From assembly GCF_001898315.1 (NCBI RefSeq), contig NZ_MKTQ01000020.1, positions 1 to 51,805 on the forward strand: a DNA stretch of 51,805 nucleotides. Direction: 5' to 3'. Shown here piece by piece: positions 50,952-51,805 of this stretch. The stretch is from Microbacterium sp. 70-16. GTDB lineage: Bacteria; Actinomycetota; Actinomycetes; Actinomycetales; Microbacteriaceae. The notes below the pieces were generated by a model that worked only from the letters and a program-made list of their open reading frames with translations, was not told where the DNA came from and ran no database searches. How positions within the stretch are numbered: position 1 is the first letter of the stretch; each line of letters starts with the position of its first letter. A program made the translations under genes and the position numbers.

Positions 50952-51134
50952 ATGGCTGGGAAGTTCGAACTGTGGACCGACAAGGGTGGCGACTGGCGCT
51001 TCAACCTGAAGGCGGCCAACGGACAGGTGATCGCGACGAGCCAGGGGTACTCCTCCAAGGCGAGCGCCCTGAACGGCATCGAATCGGTGCGCACGAACGC
51101 GCCCGACGCCGAACTCGTCGAGGTCGAGAAGTAA
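50952..51134 (+). CDS. YegP/DUF1508 protein
   Basis: A 60-aa single-repeat DUF1508 protein (KFELWTDKGGDWRFNLKAANGQVIATSQGYSSKASALNGIESVR). ATG 50952 has AGAGGTGG a few bases upstream; an earlier in-frame ATG at 50916 lacks one. Function unknown. It is followed by a strong terminator. Confidence 0.92.
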   Translation: MAGKFELWTDKGGDWRFNLKAANGQVIATSQGYSSKASALNGIESVRTNAPDAELVEVEK

Positions 51135-51150
51135 CACACGGCGTTCTCGC

Positions 51151-51176
51151 GAAGGGTCCGCTCCGGCGGACCCTTC
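51151..51176 (+). terminator. Rho-independent terminator after the YegP gene
   Basis: An 11-bp perfect stem GAAGGGTCCGC/GCGGACCCTTC with a TCCG loop, followed by a T-rich run (GTCGTCTTTCCC). Confidence 0.88.
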
Positions 51177-51308
51177 GTCGTCTTTCCCTCTCCTTTGCCG
51201 ATCGTTCATCTGCGGCGCACGAACGGTCCATCCTCCGCCCGTAACGTCCTCTCGTCCCCGTTGCACGACCGCTCCCGCGTGCGTGCACCACCCGAGAGGA
51301 ATACCCGT

Positions 51309-51805
51309 ATGTCCCGTCTCGCGCTGCGCCGGATCGCTCCGGCCGTCGCTCTGCTCACCGCCTCGGCCATCGCCCTGGCCGCCTGCTCGTCGTCGTCGGA
51401 TGCCTCCGACGGAGCCTCCGACTCCGCATCGGACGCCGCCACCGCCACGAGCGTCGCCGACTTCGGCACCTTCGCCGACCTCGAGACCGCCGCCAAGGCC
51501 GAGGGCAAGCTCAACGTCATCGCGCTGCCGCGCGACTGGGCCAACTATGGTGCGATCATCGACCTGTTCAAGGAGACCTACCCCGAGATCGAGGTGACCG
51601 AGCAGTCGCCCGACGTCTCCAGCGCCGAGGAGATCCAGGCCGCTGAGACCAACGCGGGCCTCGACACCGCTCCCGACGTCTTCGACGTGGGCCTGACCGT
51701 CGCACTGCAGTCGACCGACCAGTTCGCCGCCTACAAGGTGCAGACCTTCGACGAGATCCCGGATGCCCTCAAGGAGCCCACCGGCCTGTTCGTCGGCGAC
51801 TACGG
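51309..51805 (+). CDS. ABC transporter substrate-binding lipoprotein (truncated by window end)
   Basis: The first 165 residues of a secreted binding protein. The signal peptide and lipobox LAAC are followed by a Ser/Asp/Ala-rich linker and the start of a family-1 type domain (AKAEGKLNVIALPRDWANYGAIIDLFKETYPEIEVT, then DTAPDVFDVGLTVALQ). The pattern resembles iron- or polyamine-type extracellular binding proteins. CGAGAGGAA precedes the ATG. The substrate cannot be assigned from the visible part. Confidence 0.82.
   Translation, partial: MSRLALRRIAPAVALLTASAIALAACSSSSDASDGASDSASDAATATSVADFGTFADLETAAKAEGKLNVIALPRDWANYGAIIDLFKETYPEIEVTEQSPDVSSAEEIQAAETNAGLDTAPDVFDVGLTVALQSTDQFAAYKVQTFDEIPDALKEPTGLFVGDY

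Overview
The window reads as chromosome of a high-GC actinobacterium, most likely Microbacteriaceae and plausibly Microbacterium. The evidence is heavy GC codon bias, actinobacterial gene types (FprA, PLDc_N and DUF4229 membrane proteins, archaeal-type AspRS, a menaquinone-only quinone pathway), several apparently leaderless starts with a TANNNT -10 box 6-8 nt upstream, and the GGATGCC/GGCATCC heptamer strewn through everything right of about 12.8 kb. Family assignments come from reading motifs; no database search was run.

Region 1 (1-12.7 kb) is an arsenic/phosphate island that lacks the host heptamer signature. It starts with repeats that look like an IS21-type end. It carries five low-molecular-weight-phosphatase-type ArsC proteins: a 135-aa one lacking the distal cysteines, one with a three-helix domain, one classical, and two fused to winged-helix domains. 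It also has a cysteine-free ArsR, a complete pstSCAB operon ending in a PhoB-like regulator with a non-phosphorylatable receiver, an ArsN1-type acetyltransferase, an ArsO-like flavoprotein, a Cys-containing ArsR and an ACR3 arsenite pump. Five copies of a palindrome, ATAGA-N6-TCTAT, precede the arsC operon, the arsR-arsC/arsR divergon, pstS (two tandem copies) and acr3. A sister palindrome, ATCGA-N6-TCGAT, lies between arsO and the second arsR. I infer one circuit that senses arsenic, reduces arsenate, exports arsenite and switches on a dedicated phosphate transporter.

Region 2 (12.8-28.6 kb) is host core: a lipoprotein and D-Ala-D-Ala carboxypeptidase pair, a hydrolase, FprA, and most of the menaquinone pathway (polyprenyl synthase, MenG, MenF, MenD, MenA, MenE, MenB) with PPK2 and small membrane proteins among them. 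MenC lies at 37.3 kb. MenH and a DHNA-CoA thioesterase were not seen.

Region 3 (28.6-38.3 kb) holds a DUF4430-like lipoprotein followed by a single 965-aa polypeptide that joins all four parts of an ECF transporter (T, ATPase, ATPase, S). VOC and zinc-ribbon proteins, cobalamin-dependent MetH, a DoxX protein and MenC follow.

Region 4 (38.3-44.6 kb) has a TetR repressor with two tandem palindromic operators facing an MMPL exporter that ends in a degenerate ABC-ATPase-like domain, plus a YhgE/Pip partner. Region 5 (44.6-51.8 kb) contains the system II cytochrome c maturation operon (phosphatase, TlpA, CcdA, ResB, CcsB), archaeal-type AspRS, a YegP protein and the start of a solute-binding lipoprotein.

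A second theme runs through the host part: long palindromic elements occur between genes and also in frame inside coding regions (menB, two sites in the ECF fusion, metH, resB), each time at an apparent linker or loop. They resemble the in-frame palindromic elements known from Rickettsia.
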